Shown: positions 1-5,417 of the stretch, piece after piece
Numbering within the stretch: position 1 is the stretch's first letter
Layout of the letters: every line of letters begins with the position of its first letter
DNA from: Chromatiales bacterium
GTDB lineage: Bacteria > Pseudomonadota > Gammaproteobacteria > SZUA-152
Assembly: GCA_026999335.1 (NCBI GenBank)
Contig: JALTPW010000183.1
Span: 1-5,417 of the forward strand
Direction of reading: 5' to 3'
Length of the DNA: 5,417 nucleotides
The notes under the pieces: generated by a model
What the model was told of the DNA's origin: nothing
Databases searched by the model: none
The model's input: the letters and a program-made list of their open reading frames with translations, nothing else
Position numbers and translations under genes: made by a program

Positions 1-1
1 C

Positions 2-1228
2 GCAGGTCGCGACGAACTGGCCGTCAGCCAGCTGTTGCATGCTCGCGCCGCACAGAATGCCCAACCCCTGTGCTTTTCCGGCGCTGGCGCCTACGAGCAC
101 CATATCCCAGCGGCGGTATGGGAGATCACCAGCCGTGGCGAATACTACAGCGCCTACACCCCCTATCAGGCCGAGGCCAGCCAGGGCACCCTGCAATTGT
201 TGTACGAATTTCAAACCATGGTGGCCGAACTCACCGCCATGGCGGTGGCCAATGCGTCCTTGTACGACGGCGCCACGGCGCTGGCCGAAGCGGTGCTGAT
301 GGCGGTGCGCGCCAACCGCAAGTCCAAGTCCCGGCGCATCCTCATGCCGCGCACGGTGCACCCACGCTACCGCGACGTGGTGGAGACCATCGTGCGGCAT
401 CAGGGCATTGAGCTGACGCGGCTCGATTACGACACCGCCGGTGGTCACATCGACCCCACCAGCCTGCCCACCGAACCCGGCGATGTCACCGCGTTGGTCA
501 TCCCCCAGCCGAATTTCTTCGGCGCACTGGAAGATGCCGATACCCTCACCGACTGGGCTCACGCCCATGGCGCATTGGTGATCGGCGTGGTCAATCCCAC
601 CGCCATGGCGGTGATCAACCCGCCCGGTGAATGGGGCGGGGCAGGTGCCGATATCGTCTGCGGTGAAGGCCAGCCATTGGGTATTCCACTGGCCTCCGGC
701 GGCCCCTATTTTGGCTTCATGTGCTGTAAACAAAAGATCGTGCGGCAGATGCCGGGGCGTATCATCGGCGCCACCGTGGATCTCGAAGGTAAACGCGGCT
801 ACGTGCTCACCCTACAGGCCCGCGAGCAGCACATTCGTCGCTCCAAGGCGACGTCGAATATTTGCACCAATCAGGGCTTGATGACCACCGCCGCCACCAT
901 TTACATGGCTGTGATGGGGCCTGCGGGACTGGAAAATGTGGCGCGGCAGTGCCATGCCAATACACGCGCCCTGGTGAAACAGCTCAGTGCCATCGACGGC
1001 GTCGAGACCGTATTCGACCATCCGGCCTTTCACGAGACCGTGCTGCGCCTGCCGCGCCCGGTGAACGAGGTACTGGAAGGACTGGCCGGACACGGTATCC
1101 TCGGTGGCATCGACCTGGCGCGGGATTATCCTGAACTGGGTCATGCCCTGCTGGTATGCGCCACCGAGACACGCAGTGAGGCCGACCTGGACGCCTATGC
1201 CGTAGCTCTGCGTGAGGTGCTGGCATGA
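2..1228 (+). CDS. gcvPA: Glycine dehydrogenase (decarboxylating) subunit 1, 5'-truncated
   Basis: This is the alpha subunit of the two-subunit P-protein (EC 1.4.4.2) of the cytoplasmic glycine cleavage system, which decarboxylates glycine and loads the aminomethyl group onto lipoyl-GcvH. The frame is open from base 2 to the TGA at 1226-1228, giving 408 visible residues. The family is usually about 440-460 residues, so roughly 40-50 N-terminal residues lie before the window. The TTG at 35 is an internal leucine codon, not a start. Family hallmarks are visible: an FSGAGAYEHHIPA stretch near 76-115, YTPYQAEASQGTLQ at 155-196, and VANASLYDGATALAEA from about 245. In split P-proteins the PLP-binding lysine sits in subunit 2, so its absence here is expected. 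The partner gene gcvPB follows after 157 bp. Identification is secure; only the N-terminus is unseen. Confidence 0.97.
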   Translation, partial: AGRDELAVSQLLHARAAQNAQPLCFSGAGAYEHHIPAAVWEITSRGEYYSAYTPYQAEASQGTLQLLYEFQTMVAELTAMAVANASLYDGATALAEAVLMAVRANRKSKSRRILMPRTVHPRYRDVVETIVRHQGIELTRLDYDTAGGHIDPTSLPTEPGDVTALVIPQPNFFGALEDADTLTDWAHAHGALVIGVVNPTAMAVINPPGEWGGAGADIVCGEGQPLGIPLASGGPYFGFMCCKQKIVRQMPGRIIGATVDLEGKRGYVLTLQAREQHIRRSKATSNICTNQGLMTTAATIYMAVMGPAGLENVARQCHANTRALVKQLSAIDGVETVFDHPAFHETVLRLPRPVNEVLEGLAGHGILGGIDLARDYPELGHALLVCATETRSEADLDAYAVALREVLA

Positions 1229-1263
1229 AGTGGCGTGCGATTTGTGAACCCCGACGACTCAAT

Positions 1264-1340
1264 GCAAAAATCGCAAAGGGACAAAAAACGCAAAGGATTT
1301 TGGCATTTTTCCTTGCGCTCTCTGCGCCTTTGCGTTTTGC
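1264..1340. repeat. Imperfect palindromic intergenic repeat built from CGCAAAGG units
   Basis: The outer arms are 1264-1279 (GCAAAAATCGCAAAGG) and 1327-1340 (CCTTTGCGTTTTGC). They are reverse complements except for a 2-nt AT insertion in the left arm. An inner pair, CGCAAAGG at 1289-1296 and CCTTGCG at 1311-1317, also complements with one bulged A. Between outer and inner stems lie facing 9-nt segments (1280-1288 and 1318-1326) that do not pair, and the apex is a loop of about 14 nt. The right half reads CTCTGCGCCTTTGCG, a motif I recall from short intergenic repeats dispersed in many environmental bacterial genomes, but I cannot confirm that here. It sits between the two subunit genes of one enzyme. 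The + strand lacks a T-run after the hairpin, so it does not look like an intrinsic terminator. A REP- or MITE-like element is the best reading. Confidence 0.7.
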
Positions 1341-1385
1341 ACATGGTGTCAGCAAAATACACCGCAGCCTGTCCCCGAGAGTAAT

Positions 1386-2852
1386 ATGAGCAACGAACCC
1401 CTGATCTTCGAACATTCCCGCCCCGGCCGCATCAATCGCGCCCAATCGGCCCACCTCGGAGGCGATCTCGACGGCATTCCCGATACGCTGCGCCGCAAGC
1501 GCCCGCCAGGCCTGCCCGAAGTCTCGGAGCTGGATGCCGTGCGCCACTACACGCGGCTGTCGCAGAAGAATTTTTCCATCGACACCCATTTTTATCCGCT
1601 GGGCTCCTGCACCATGAAATACAACCCGCGGGCCTGTAATACCCTGGCCTCGCTACCCGGTTTCCTCGGCCAGCACCCACTGAGCGCGGCAAAAGACTCA
1701 CAGGGTCTCCTCGCCTGCCTGTGGGACTTGCAGGAGATGCTCAAAGAGGTCACCGGCATGTGCGCCGTGTCATTGACCCCCATGGCCGGTGCACAGGGCG
1801 AGTTCGCCGGTGTAGCCATGATCCGTGCCTATCACGATGCCCGAGGCGACGATGCGCGTACGGAAATCCTTGTGCCCGACGCCGCCCACGGTACCAACCC
1901 CGCCACCGCCACCATGTGCGGTTACTCGGTGCGTGAAATCCCCACCGACGATCAGGGTGACGTGGACGTGGTGGCGCTGAAGGCCGCCGTAGGGCCACAC
2001 ACGGCGGGCATCATGCTCACCAATCCTTCGACTCTGGGGGTATTCGAACGCCGCATCCACGAGATCGCCCGCATCGTGCACCAGGCTGGCGGGCTGTTGT
2101 ATTACGACGGCGCCAACCTCAACGCCATTCTCGGCAAGGTAAAACCCGGCGACATGGGTTTTGACGTGATTCACATCAATCTACACAAGACATTCTCCAC
2201 CCCGCACGGCGGAGGAGGCCCGGGATCCGGCCCTGTAGGCGTGAGTGAACGCTTACATCCATTCATGCCCATTCCACTGGTAGGGCAAGATGACAACGGC
2301 GCCTTCCGCTGGCTGGACGAGCATGATCTGCCGCAAAGTATTGGCCGGCTGTCGGCCCACATGGGCAATACCGGCATCCTGCTACGTGCCTATATCTATG
2401 CCTTGATGCTGGGTCGTGAAGGCATGGTGCGCATCGCCGATTACGCCACCCTGAATGCCAATTACCTGATGGCGCGTCTGCGCGATGCCGGTTTCGACAT
2501 GGCCCTGCCCGAGCGTCGCGCCACCCACGAATTCATCCTTACCCTCAAGCGCCAGGCCAAAGAACCGGGCGTAACGGCGATGGACTTCGCCAAGCGCCTG
2601 CTCGATTACGGCTTCCACGCGCCCACCACCTATTTCCCGCTGATCATCCCCGAATGCCTGCTCATCGAGCCCACGGAGACAGAATCCAAAGAGGCACTGG
2701 ACGCCTTCGTCGAGGCCATGACGGCGATACAAGCCGAAGCGGAGAAAGACGTCGAAACCCTCAAGGGAGCGCCCTATTCCCTGCCGGTGCGGCGGCTGGA
2801 TGATGTGAAGGCGGCGCGCGAGCTGGATCTGCGCTGGCAAGCGGAAGCATGA
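1386..2852 (+). CDS. gcvPB: Glycine dehydrogenase (decarboxylating) subunit 2, PLP-binding
   Basis: This is the beta subunit of the two-subunit P-protein, complete at 488 residues, in line with the family. It carries the PLP site: the motif HINLHKTFSTPHGGGGPG places the Schiff-base lysine at K268 (codon 2187-2189) beside H267, followed by the glycine-rich loop. Other conserved blocks are THFYPLGSCTMKYNP (67-81), DAAHGTNPATA (165-175) and DGANLNA (from D241). By analogy with fold-type I PLP enzymes, D241 probably contacts the pyridine nitrogen. The ATG at 1386 gives the usual family N-terminus (LIFEHSRPGR). It is preceded only by a weak GAGAG at 1377-1381, 4 nt away, so translation signals are not strong. 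It works as a heterodimer unit with gcvPA, and dgkA starts 4 nt after the stop. No catalytic block is missing. Confidence 0.98.
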   Translation: MSNEPLIFEHSRPGRINRAQSAHLGGDLDGIPDTLRRKRPPGLPEVSELDAVRHYTRLSQKNFSIDTHFYPLGSCTMKYNPRACNTLASLPGFLGQHPLSAAKDSQGLLACLWDLQEMLKEVTGMCAVSLTPMAGAQGEFAGVAMIRAYHDARGDDARTEILVPDAAHGTNPATATMCGYSVREIPTDDQGDVDVVALKAAVGPHTAGIMLTNPSTLGVFERRIHEIARIVHQAGGLLYYDGANLNAILGKVKPGDMGFDVIHINLHKTFSTPHGGGGPGSGPVGVSERLHPFMPIPLVGQDDNGAFRWLDEHDLPQSIGRLSAHMGNTGILLRAYIYALMLGREGMVRIADYATLNANYLMARLRDAGFDMALPERRATHEFILTLKRQAKEPGVTAMDFAKRLLDYGFHAPTTYFPLIIPECLLIEPTETESKEALDAFVEAMTAIQAEAEKDVETLKGAPYSLPVRRLDDVKAARELDLRWQAEA

Positions 2853-2856
2853 TGTT

Positions 2857-3219
2857 ATGAGCAAACCCGGTAACACCGGCATCAAGCGCATCATCAAGGC
2901 CGGTGGCTATTCGTGGGCGGGACTGCGTGCGGCGTTTCGCCATGAGGCGGCCTTCCGTCAGGAACTGGCGCTGTGTGTCGTATTGATTCCGCTCGGTCTG
3001 TGGCTGGGTGAAGACGGCGTGGCACGTGCCCTGCTGGTGGGCAGTCTGCTGCTGGTACTGATGGTGGAGCTGCTCAATTCGGCCATCGAGGCGGTGGTGG
3101 ATCGCATCGGCGCCGAACACCACAAGCTGTCCGGTCGCGCCAAGGACATCGGTTCGGCGGTGGTGTTTGTCGCCCTGGCCAATGTTGTGCTGGTGTGGGT
3201 GTTGGTATTGGTGTTTTGA
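2857..3219 (+). CDS. dgkA: Diacylglycerol kinase, integral membrane
   Basis: This small inner-membrane kinase (EC 2.7.1.107) phosphorylates diacylglycerol to phosphatidate with ATP, recycling diacylglycerol produced by phospholipid-consuming envelope synthesis. It has 120 residues, against 122 in E. coli, and aligns throughout from memory: RIIKAGGYSWAGLRAAF (11-27), EAAFRQE (30-36), the signature ELLNSAIEAVVDRIG (71-85) and LSGRAKDIGSA (91-101). E71, N74, E78 and D97 correspond to E. coli E69, N72, E76 (catalytic) and D95. Three hydrophobic segments, about residues 37-50, 55-70 and 98-120, match the family's three transmembrane helices. The ATG at 2857 lies 4 nt after the gcvPB stop, with a possible GGAAG at 2843-2847, so co-transcription with gcvPB is likely. 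The C-terminus ends in a hydrophobic run (VLVWVLVLVF) without the short polar tail of the E. coli protein. Confidence 0.97.
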   Translation: MSKPGNTGIKRIIKAGGYSWAGLRAAFRHEAAFRQELALCVVLIPLGLWLGEDGVARALLVGSLLLVLMVELLNSAIEAVVDRIGAEHHKLSGRAKDIGSAVVFVALANVVLVWVLVLVF

Positions 3220-3339
3220 TTTCTGCACGAAATCTATTTGTCGCTGCGCTGCTGTGGATGGTTGCATGGGGAAATGCGCGAAACTTGGGTTTCAGGTATT
3301 GACCCTCCGATATTTCCACTTTAGTACGGCAGCCTGCTC
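3220..3339. other. Convergent intergenic region, no convincing terminator
   Basis: This 120-bp stretch separates dgkA (+) from the end of the minus-strand gene at 3340. A 6-bp perfect inverted repeat, GATTTC (3218-3223) and GAAATC (3229-3234) with a 5-nt loop, overlaps the dgkA stop, but its stem is AT-rich and only TATTTG follows. A second small repeat, GAAAC/GTTTC with a 4-nt loop, lies near 3280-3293 and also lacks a T-run. I see no gene, tRNA or attachment-site repeat here. Base composition begins to shift toward AT from about 3295 onward, so the islet boundary probably lies in this stretch. Confidence 0.5.
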
Positions 3340-3894
3340 TTAGAGCAATCCCATTGTTTTTACCGTTTGAATAACATCGAAAGGTTTTTGTAATTCTGGC
3401 ATGCGTTCCAGCTTTTTCCTGACGTCAGGGGCAATTTTCAGATATTTCCACTTTGATTCGAAATACCTTCTCGAAATCATGCAGCAGATTATCTCTAAAT
3501 CTATGTCGGTTTTTATTATATTTTTCCCTTTGTAATATTTTTCTATATCTTTGAACTGGGCGTATTCCAAATGAATATTGGCCCATAGCCTAGTATCTTC
3601 ACATTCGCTTTGTGCCATATAACTAAGATAGTTTAATGCTATTCTTTTTTCTTGGTCTGTTAAGAGCAATGACTGGAATAATGCCGCGTCAAGGACATTT
3701 TTTCTTGCCAGTATTTCACATTGGTCAATATTTTTTTCAAGTTCTTCGATAGAAGCCTTTAGTTGTGAGTAAGCGAGATTAATGATTTCATCTTCTTGCT
3801 CATCGCTCAATAACGTAGCACCTTCTTCTGCAAATGAAGCCGACATAAAGACCCACAATAAACAAGCAATGAACCATTGTTTAGCGGCACCCAT
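3340..3894 (-). CDS. Hypothetical exported protein with signal peptide
   Basis: I do not recognise this 184-residue protein. Residues 1-22 form a plausible Sec signal peptide: a lysine at position 5, a hydrophobic core (WFIACLLWVFMSA, 7-19) and a likely cleavage after SFA at 20-22, leaving a mature start EEGATLL. The single C11 inside the hydrophobic core is not a convincing lipobox. The mature part looks largely alpha-helical and charged, with no further membrane segment. It has cysteines at 59, 98, 137 and 138, which could form disulfides in the periplasm. The C-terminal part is basic and aromatic around 119-155. The ATG at 3894-3892 lies 14 nt inside the 3' end of the preceding gene, behind a strong GGGAGG, so translational coupling is likely. 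Codon use is AT-rich, unlike the flanking genes, suggesting horizontal acquisition. A periplasmic partner of the upstream protein is possible but unproven. Confidence 0.72.
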   Translation of the reverse strand: MGAAKQWFIACLLWVFMSASFAEEGATLLSDEQEDEIINLAYSQLKASIEELEKNIDQCEILARKNVLDAALFQSLLLTDQEKRIALNYLSYMAQSECEDTRLWANIHLEYAQFKDIEKYYKGKNIIKTDIDLEIICCMISRRYFESKWKYLKIAPDVRKKLERMPELQKPFDVIQTVKTMGLL

Positions 3895-4225
3895 AAGCTA
3901 CCGCCTCCCAGAACTCTACTTCCTCTGTCGTAAGGATAGTTTGATTGTCAATTAGATGCATAGATGCAATCTGCTGTATTCTTGCTCTCTTGAAGCTAGA
4001 TATAGTATTCATTGCTTGTGCCCATGCCGCCCATTCGTATGAACTGATATTATAAGCTACCTCAAGTGTGCGCACACTGCGGCTTAAAAATATTTTTACT
4101 ACGGCGCTACCTGCCATGACGCTGGTTAGTAAATCTCCCAGCTCATGAATCCGCTGTATATGTTCTATTGCTTCTTTGCTAGGTTTGTTAAATGCCAACC
4201 CAGAAATATTTGGACATTTTTCCAT
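3881..4225 (-). CDS. Hypothetical protein, first gene of the AT-rich pair
   Basis: I do not recognise this 114-residue protein. It has no signal peptide. Residues 18-31 look like an amphipathic helix, residues 32-47 (LLTSVMAGSAVVKIFL) are moderately hydrophobic but too polar for a sure membrane helix, and a tryptophan-containing stretch (YEWAAWAQAM) lies at 63-72. The C-terminal part has an acidic segment (TTEEVEFWEA), and the protein ends YGCR. Its two cysteines, C4 and C113, lie at opposite ends. The ATG at 4225-4223 has only a weak purine-rich leader (GAAAAG), and an in-frame TGA lies four codons upstream, so the frame cannot extend much further. The gene overlaps the next minus-strand gene by 14 nt. 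Its AT-rich composition matches that partner rather than the flanks. Given its small size, the coding call rests on composition, the overlap and the partner's well-placed Shine-Dalgarno. Confidence 0.6.
   Translation of the reverse strand: MEKCPNISGLAFNKPSKEAIEHIQRIHELGDLLTSVMAGSAVVKIFLSRSVRTLEVAYNISSYEWAAWAQAMNTISSFKRARIQQIASMHLIDNQTILTTEEVEFWEAVAYGCR
3904..3909 (-). promoter_or_regulatory. Strong Shine-Dalgarno inside the upstream gene
   Basis: On the minus strand this reads GGGAGG, 9 nt before the ATG of the exported protein (3894). It lies within the last codons of the 114-aa gene. It fixes the start of the second gene and supports coupled translation, with ribosomes finishing the first gene opening or feeding the second. 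Confidence 0.7.
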
Positions 4226-4340
4226 AGTGTCTTTTCGTCATACAGTAAGTGTAAGAAGACAGCGGGTCGGGTATCATATCGGCCCCGGTGTTTGTCAAGA
4301 CTGACTGATAGCCTGATAGATCCCGCTTTGGAGAATTACA
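4226..4340. promoter_or_regulatory. Divergent intergenic region with possible back-to-back promoters
   Basis: This 115-bp region lies between the minus-strand pair and the plus-strand acetyltransferase. The heptamer TTGTCAA at 4292-4298 serves both strands as a -35-like element. On the minus strand it gives a perfect TTGACA (4298-4293), followed after 14 bp by TATGAT (4278-4273), a good -10 with a short spacer. A weaker GATACC lies at 17 bp. On the plus strand it gives TTGTCA (4292-4297), with GATAGA (4315-4320) at a 17-bp spacing. A direct repeat CTGATAG occurs at 4305-4311 and 4313-4319. These are matches by eye with no experimental support, and the plus-strand -10 is poor. Confidence 0.3.
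4330..4334 (+). promoter_or_regulatory. Shine-Dalgarno that selects the GTG start
   Basis: GGAGA lies 6 nt before the GTG at 4341 but 15 nt before the next in-frame start, the ATG at 4350. The spacing favours the GTG as the true start of the acetyltransferase, adding three residues to the N-terminus. Confidence 0.6.
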
Positions 4341-4847
4341 GTGACTGTCATGAATGCCATTCATTTTCGTCGGGCCACGGAGACCGATTACCCCGCCATC
4401 TGCACCCTGGTGCGTAACGAGGCGGAGTTGTTTTTGGTCTGGCCCAATGGCCGGTATCCGCTGACAGTGGCGCAGCTCCAGTCACTGAGTGAAACCCGGC
4501 AGGCCCTGACGGTAGCAGTGATTGATGGCCGGATCGTGGGTTTTGCCAATTATTATGACTACCAGGCGGGCGAAAAGGCCTTTATCGGTAATGTCGTGAT
4601 AGCCACTGACCGACGGGGACAGGGCCTGGGGCGGGCGCTTGTCGAACACATGTTGGCGCAGGGGTTTGGCGAGCACGCCCTGCGCGAGCTGAGGATTTCA
4701 GTTTTCAACCAGAACGCCCCAGCACTGCTGCTCTATGCGGGGCTGGGTTTCATGCCTTACGGTATCGAGAAACGTAAGAACCCGGCGGGGAAAAGTGTTG
4801 CCCTCATACACATGAAACTGACCAAAATTAAGATACCATCGAGGTAA
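4341..4847 (+). CDS. GNAT-family N-acetyltransferase
   Basis: This is a 168-residue single-domain GCN5-related acetyltransferase that transfers acetyl from acetyl-CoA to an amine and is probably cytoplasmic. The N-terminal strand and helix (IHFRRATETDYPAICTLV, 7-24) are typical. Motif A is clear: IGNVVIATDRRGQGLGRAL (82-100), with R92, G95 and G97 forming the Q/RxxGxG pyrophosphate-binding turn. Motif B covers about 117-140 (LRISVFNQNAPALLLYAGLGF), with N125 and Y132 in the usual acceptor-side and general-acid positions. The substrate cannot be assigned; the WPNGRYPLT stretch (34-42) may line the acceptor site. The GTG at 4341 is preferred because of the well-spaced GGAGA. A short basic tail (KLTKIKIPSR) ends the protein. 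The gene is GC-rich like the chromosome backbone. The kinase gene follows 50 bp later and has its own ribosome site, so co-transcription is possible but not evident. Confidence 0.93.
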   Translation: MTVMNAIHFRRATETDYPAICTLVRNEAELFLVWPNGRYPLTVAQLQSLSETRQALTVAVIDGRIVGFANYYDYQAGEKAFIGNVVIATDRRGQGLGRALVEHMLAQGFGEHALRELRISVFNQNAPALLLYAGLGFMPYGIEKRKNPAGKSVALIHMKLTKIKIPSR

Positions 4848-4885
4848 TTATCTGCCTCGCAAGCGACGGAATACAAACACACAAC

Positions 4886-4891
4886 GAAGGA
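4886..4891 (+). promoter_or_regulatory. Shine-Dalgarno of the PfkB-family kinase
   Basis: GAAGGA is followed by a 6-nt spacer to the ATG at 4898. It supports that start, and the kinase can therefore be translated independently of the acetyltransferase upstream. Confidence 0.6.
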
Positions 4892-4897
4892 AATTCA

Positions 4898-5417
4898 ATG
4901 TCTGCACTGATCTGTGGCTCTTATGCTTACGACACCATCATGGTGTTTCATGACAAATTTAAAAACCATATCCTGCCGGACAAGGTGCACATGCTGAATG
5001 TCTCCTTCCTGGTGCCGGACATGCGCCGTGAGTATGGCGGTTGCGCGGGCAACATCGCCTACAATCTCAAGCTGTTGGGCGGCGATCCGCTGCCCATGGC
5101 CACGGTGGGTGGTGACTTCGACCCATACGCCAGCTGGATGGATCGTTGCAACATCCCACGCAGCCACATCAAGGTCTATACCAGCACCTTCACAGGCCAG
5201 GCCTTCATCACCACCGATGAGGACGACAACCAGATCACCGCCTTCCACCCCGGCGCCATGAGCCTGTCGCACGAGAACAAGGTAGCGGACGCCGAGGGCG
5301 TGAGCATCGGCATCGTCTCGCCGGATGGCCGCGACGGCATGATCGAGCACGCCGGACAGTTCGCCGAGGCGGACATCCCCTTCATCTTCGACCCGGGCCA
5401 GGGCATGCCCATGTTCA
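4898..5417 (+). CDS. PfkB/ribokinase-family carbohydrate or nucleoside kinase, 3'-truncated
   Basis: This open frame runs from the ATG at 4898 to the window end without a stop, showing 173 residues of a family usually about 300-320 long. It has the ribokinase-fold start (ALICGSYAYDTIM, 3-15), in which D12 is expected to contact the substrate. The PfkB N-terminal signature GGCAGNIAYNLKLLGG lies at 47-62. Next comes MATVGGDFDPYASWMDRCNI, then the lid-domain strands and a TGQAFITTDEDDNQITAF stretch typical of adenosine- and ribokinase-like members. The C-terminal GAGD catalytic-base motif and ATP site lie beyond the window, so activity cannot be judged. The overall style resembles proteobacterial proteins annotated as adenosine kinase or as general carbohydrate kinase; I cannot choose the substrate. 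A good Shine-Dalgarno (GAAGGA, 4886-4891) lies 6 nt before the start. Confidence 0.92.
   Translation, partial: MSALICGSYAYDTIMVFHDKFKNHILPDKVHMLNVSFLVPDMRREYGGCAGNIAYNLKLLGGDPLPMATVGGDFDPYASWMDRCNIPRSHIKVYTSTFTGQAFITTDEDDNQITAFHPGAMSLSHENKVADAEGVSIGIVSPDGRDGMIEHAGQFAEADIPFIFDPGQGMPMF

Noticed and set aside
35..37. TTG as a start codon for gcvPA
   Set aside because: The same frame is open upstream to base 2, no ribosome site precedes the TTG, and homologues extend further N-terminally, so the gene is cut by the window edge.
984..1589. 201-residue open frame on the minus strand
   Set aside because: It spans the end of gcvPA, the palindromic gap and the start of gcvPB antisense. Its composition is arginine- and proline-rich, as expected for a shadow of GC-rich coding sequence.
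2382..2897. 171-residue open frame on the minus strand
   Set aside because: It is antisense to the well-supported gcvPB, has no recognisable domain, and is explained by GC-rich third codon positions.
3218..3234. Hairpin after dgkA considered as an intrinsic terminator
   Set aside because: The 6-bp stem is AT-rich and overlaps the stop codon, and no run of T follows.
2761..3267. 168-residue minus-strand frame rich in Gln and His
   Set aside because: It is antisense to the end of gcvPB and all of dgkA. The Gln/His-rich composition is the antisense reading of Leu- and Val-rich membrane codons.
3295..4345. Search for direct repeats or attachment sites bounding the AT-rich pair
   Set aside because: No matching repeat longer than a few bases was found by eye between the two edges, and no tRNA gene lies beside it.
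4145..4417. 90-residue plus-strand frame across the divergent region
   Set aside because: It overlaps the start of the 114-aa minus-strand gene and the start of the acetyltransferase in another frame, and lacks a ribosome site or recognisable domain.
4895..5350. 151-residue minus-strand frame rich in His, Val and Asp
   Set aside because: It is antisense to the PfkB-family kinase, whose + strand frame carries the family signature and a ribosome site.

Overview
This window is mostly ordinary, GC-rich bacterial chromosome (one coding line hand-counted at about 62% GC), interrupted by an AT-rich two-gene islet at about 3340-4225 (hand-counted lines at 27-43% GC). The split-type glycine decarboxylase, the E. 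coli-like DgkA and the style of the PfkB-family kinase suggest a proteobacterium, most likely a gammaproteobacterium. This is inference from gene content, because the window has no rRNA or other phylogenetic marker.

Region 1 (2-3219, + strand) is a metabolic block. gcvPA (5' end cut off by the window) and gcvPB encode the two subunits of the glycine cleavage system P-protein, which decarboxylates glycine and passes the aminomethyl group to lipoyl-GcvH. They are separated by 157 bp that carry a striking imperfect palindrome built from CGCAAAGG units (1264-1340), probably a dispersed intergenic repeat. dgkA (diacylglycerol kinase) begins 4 nt after gcvPB and is probably co-transcribed with it, although its role in phospholipid turnover has no evident link to glycine catabolism.

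Region 2 (3220-4340) starts with a 120-bp convergent intergenic stretch without a convincing terminator. Two overlapping minus-strand genes of unknown function follow: a 114-aa protein, then a 184-aa protein with a clear signal peptide. The second start lies inside the end of the first gene behind a strong Shine-Dalgarno sequence, so the two are probably translationally coupled. Their AT-rich composition and lack of recognisable homology point to horizontal acquisition. A 115-bp divergent intergenic region, with possible back-to-back promoters, separates them from region 3.

Region 3 (4341-5417, + strand) returns to GC-rich sequence. It holds a GNAT-family N-acetyltransferase starting at GTG and then the first 173 codons of a PfkB/ribokinase-family sugar or nucleoside kinase, cut by the window end.

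I found no tRNA, rRNA, CRISPR array, transposase or complete mobile element. The unknown two-gene islet is the only candidate for something undescribed, and the sequence alone does not reveal its function.
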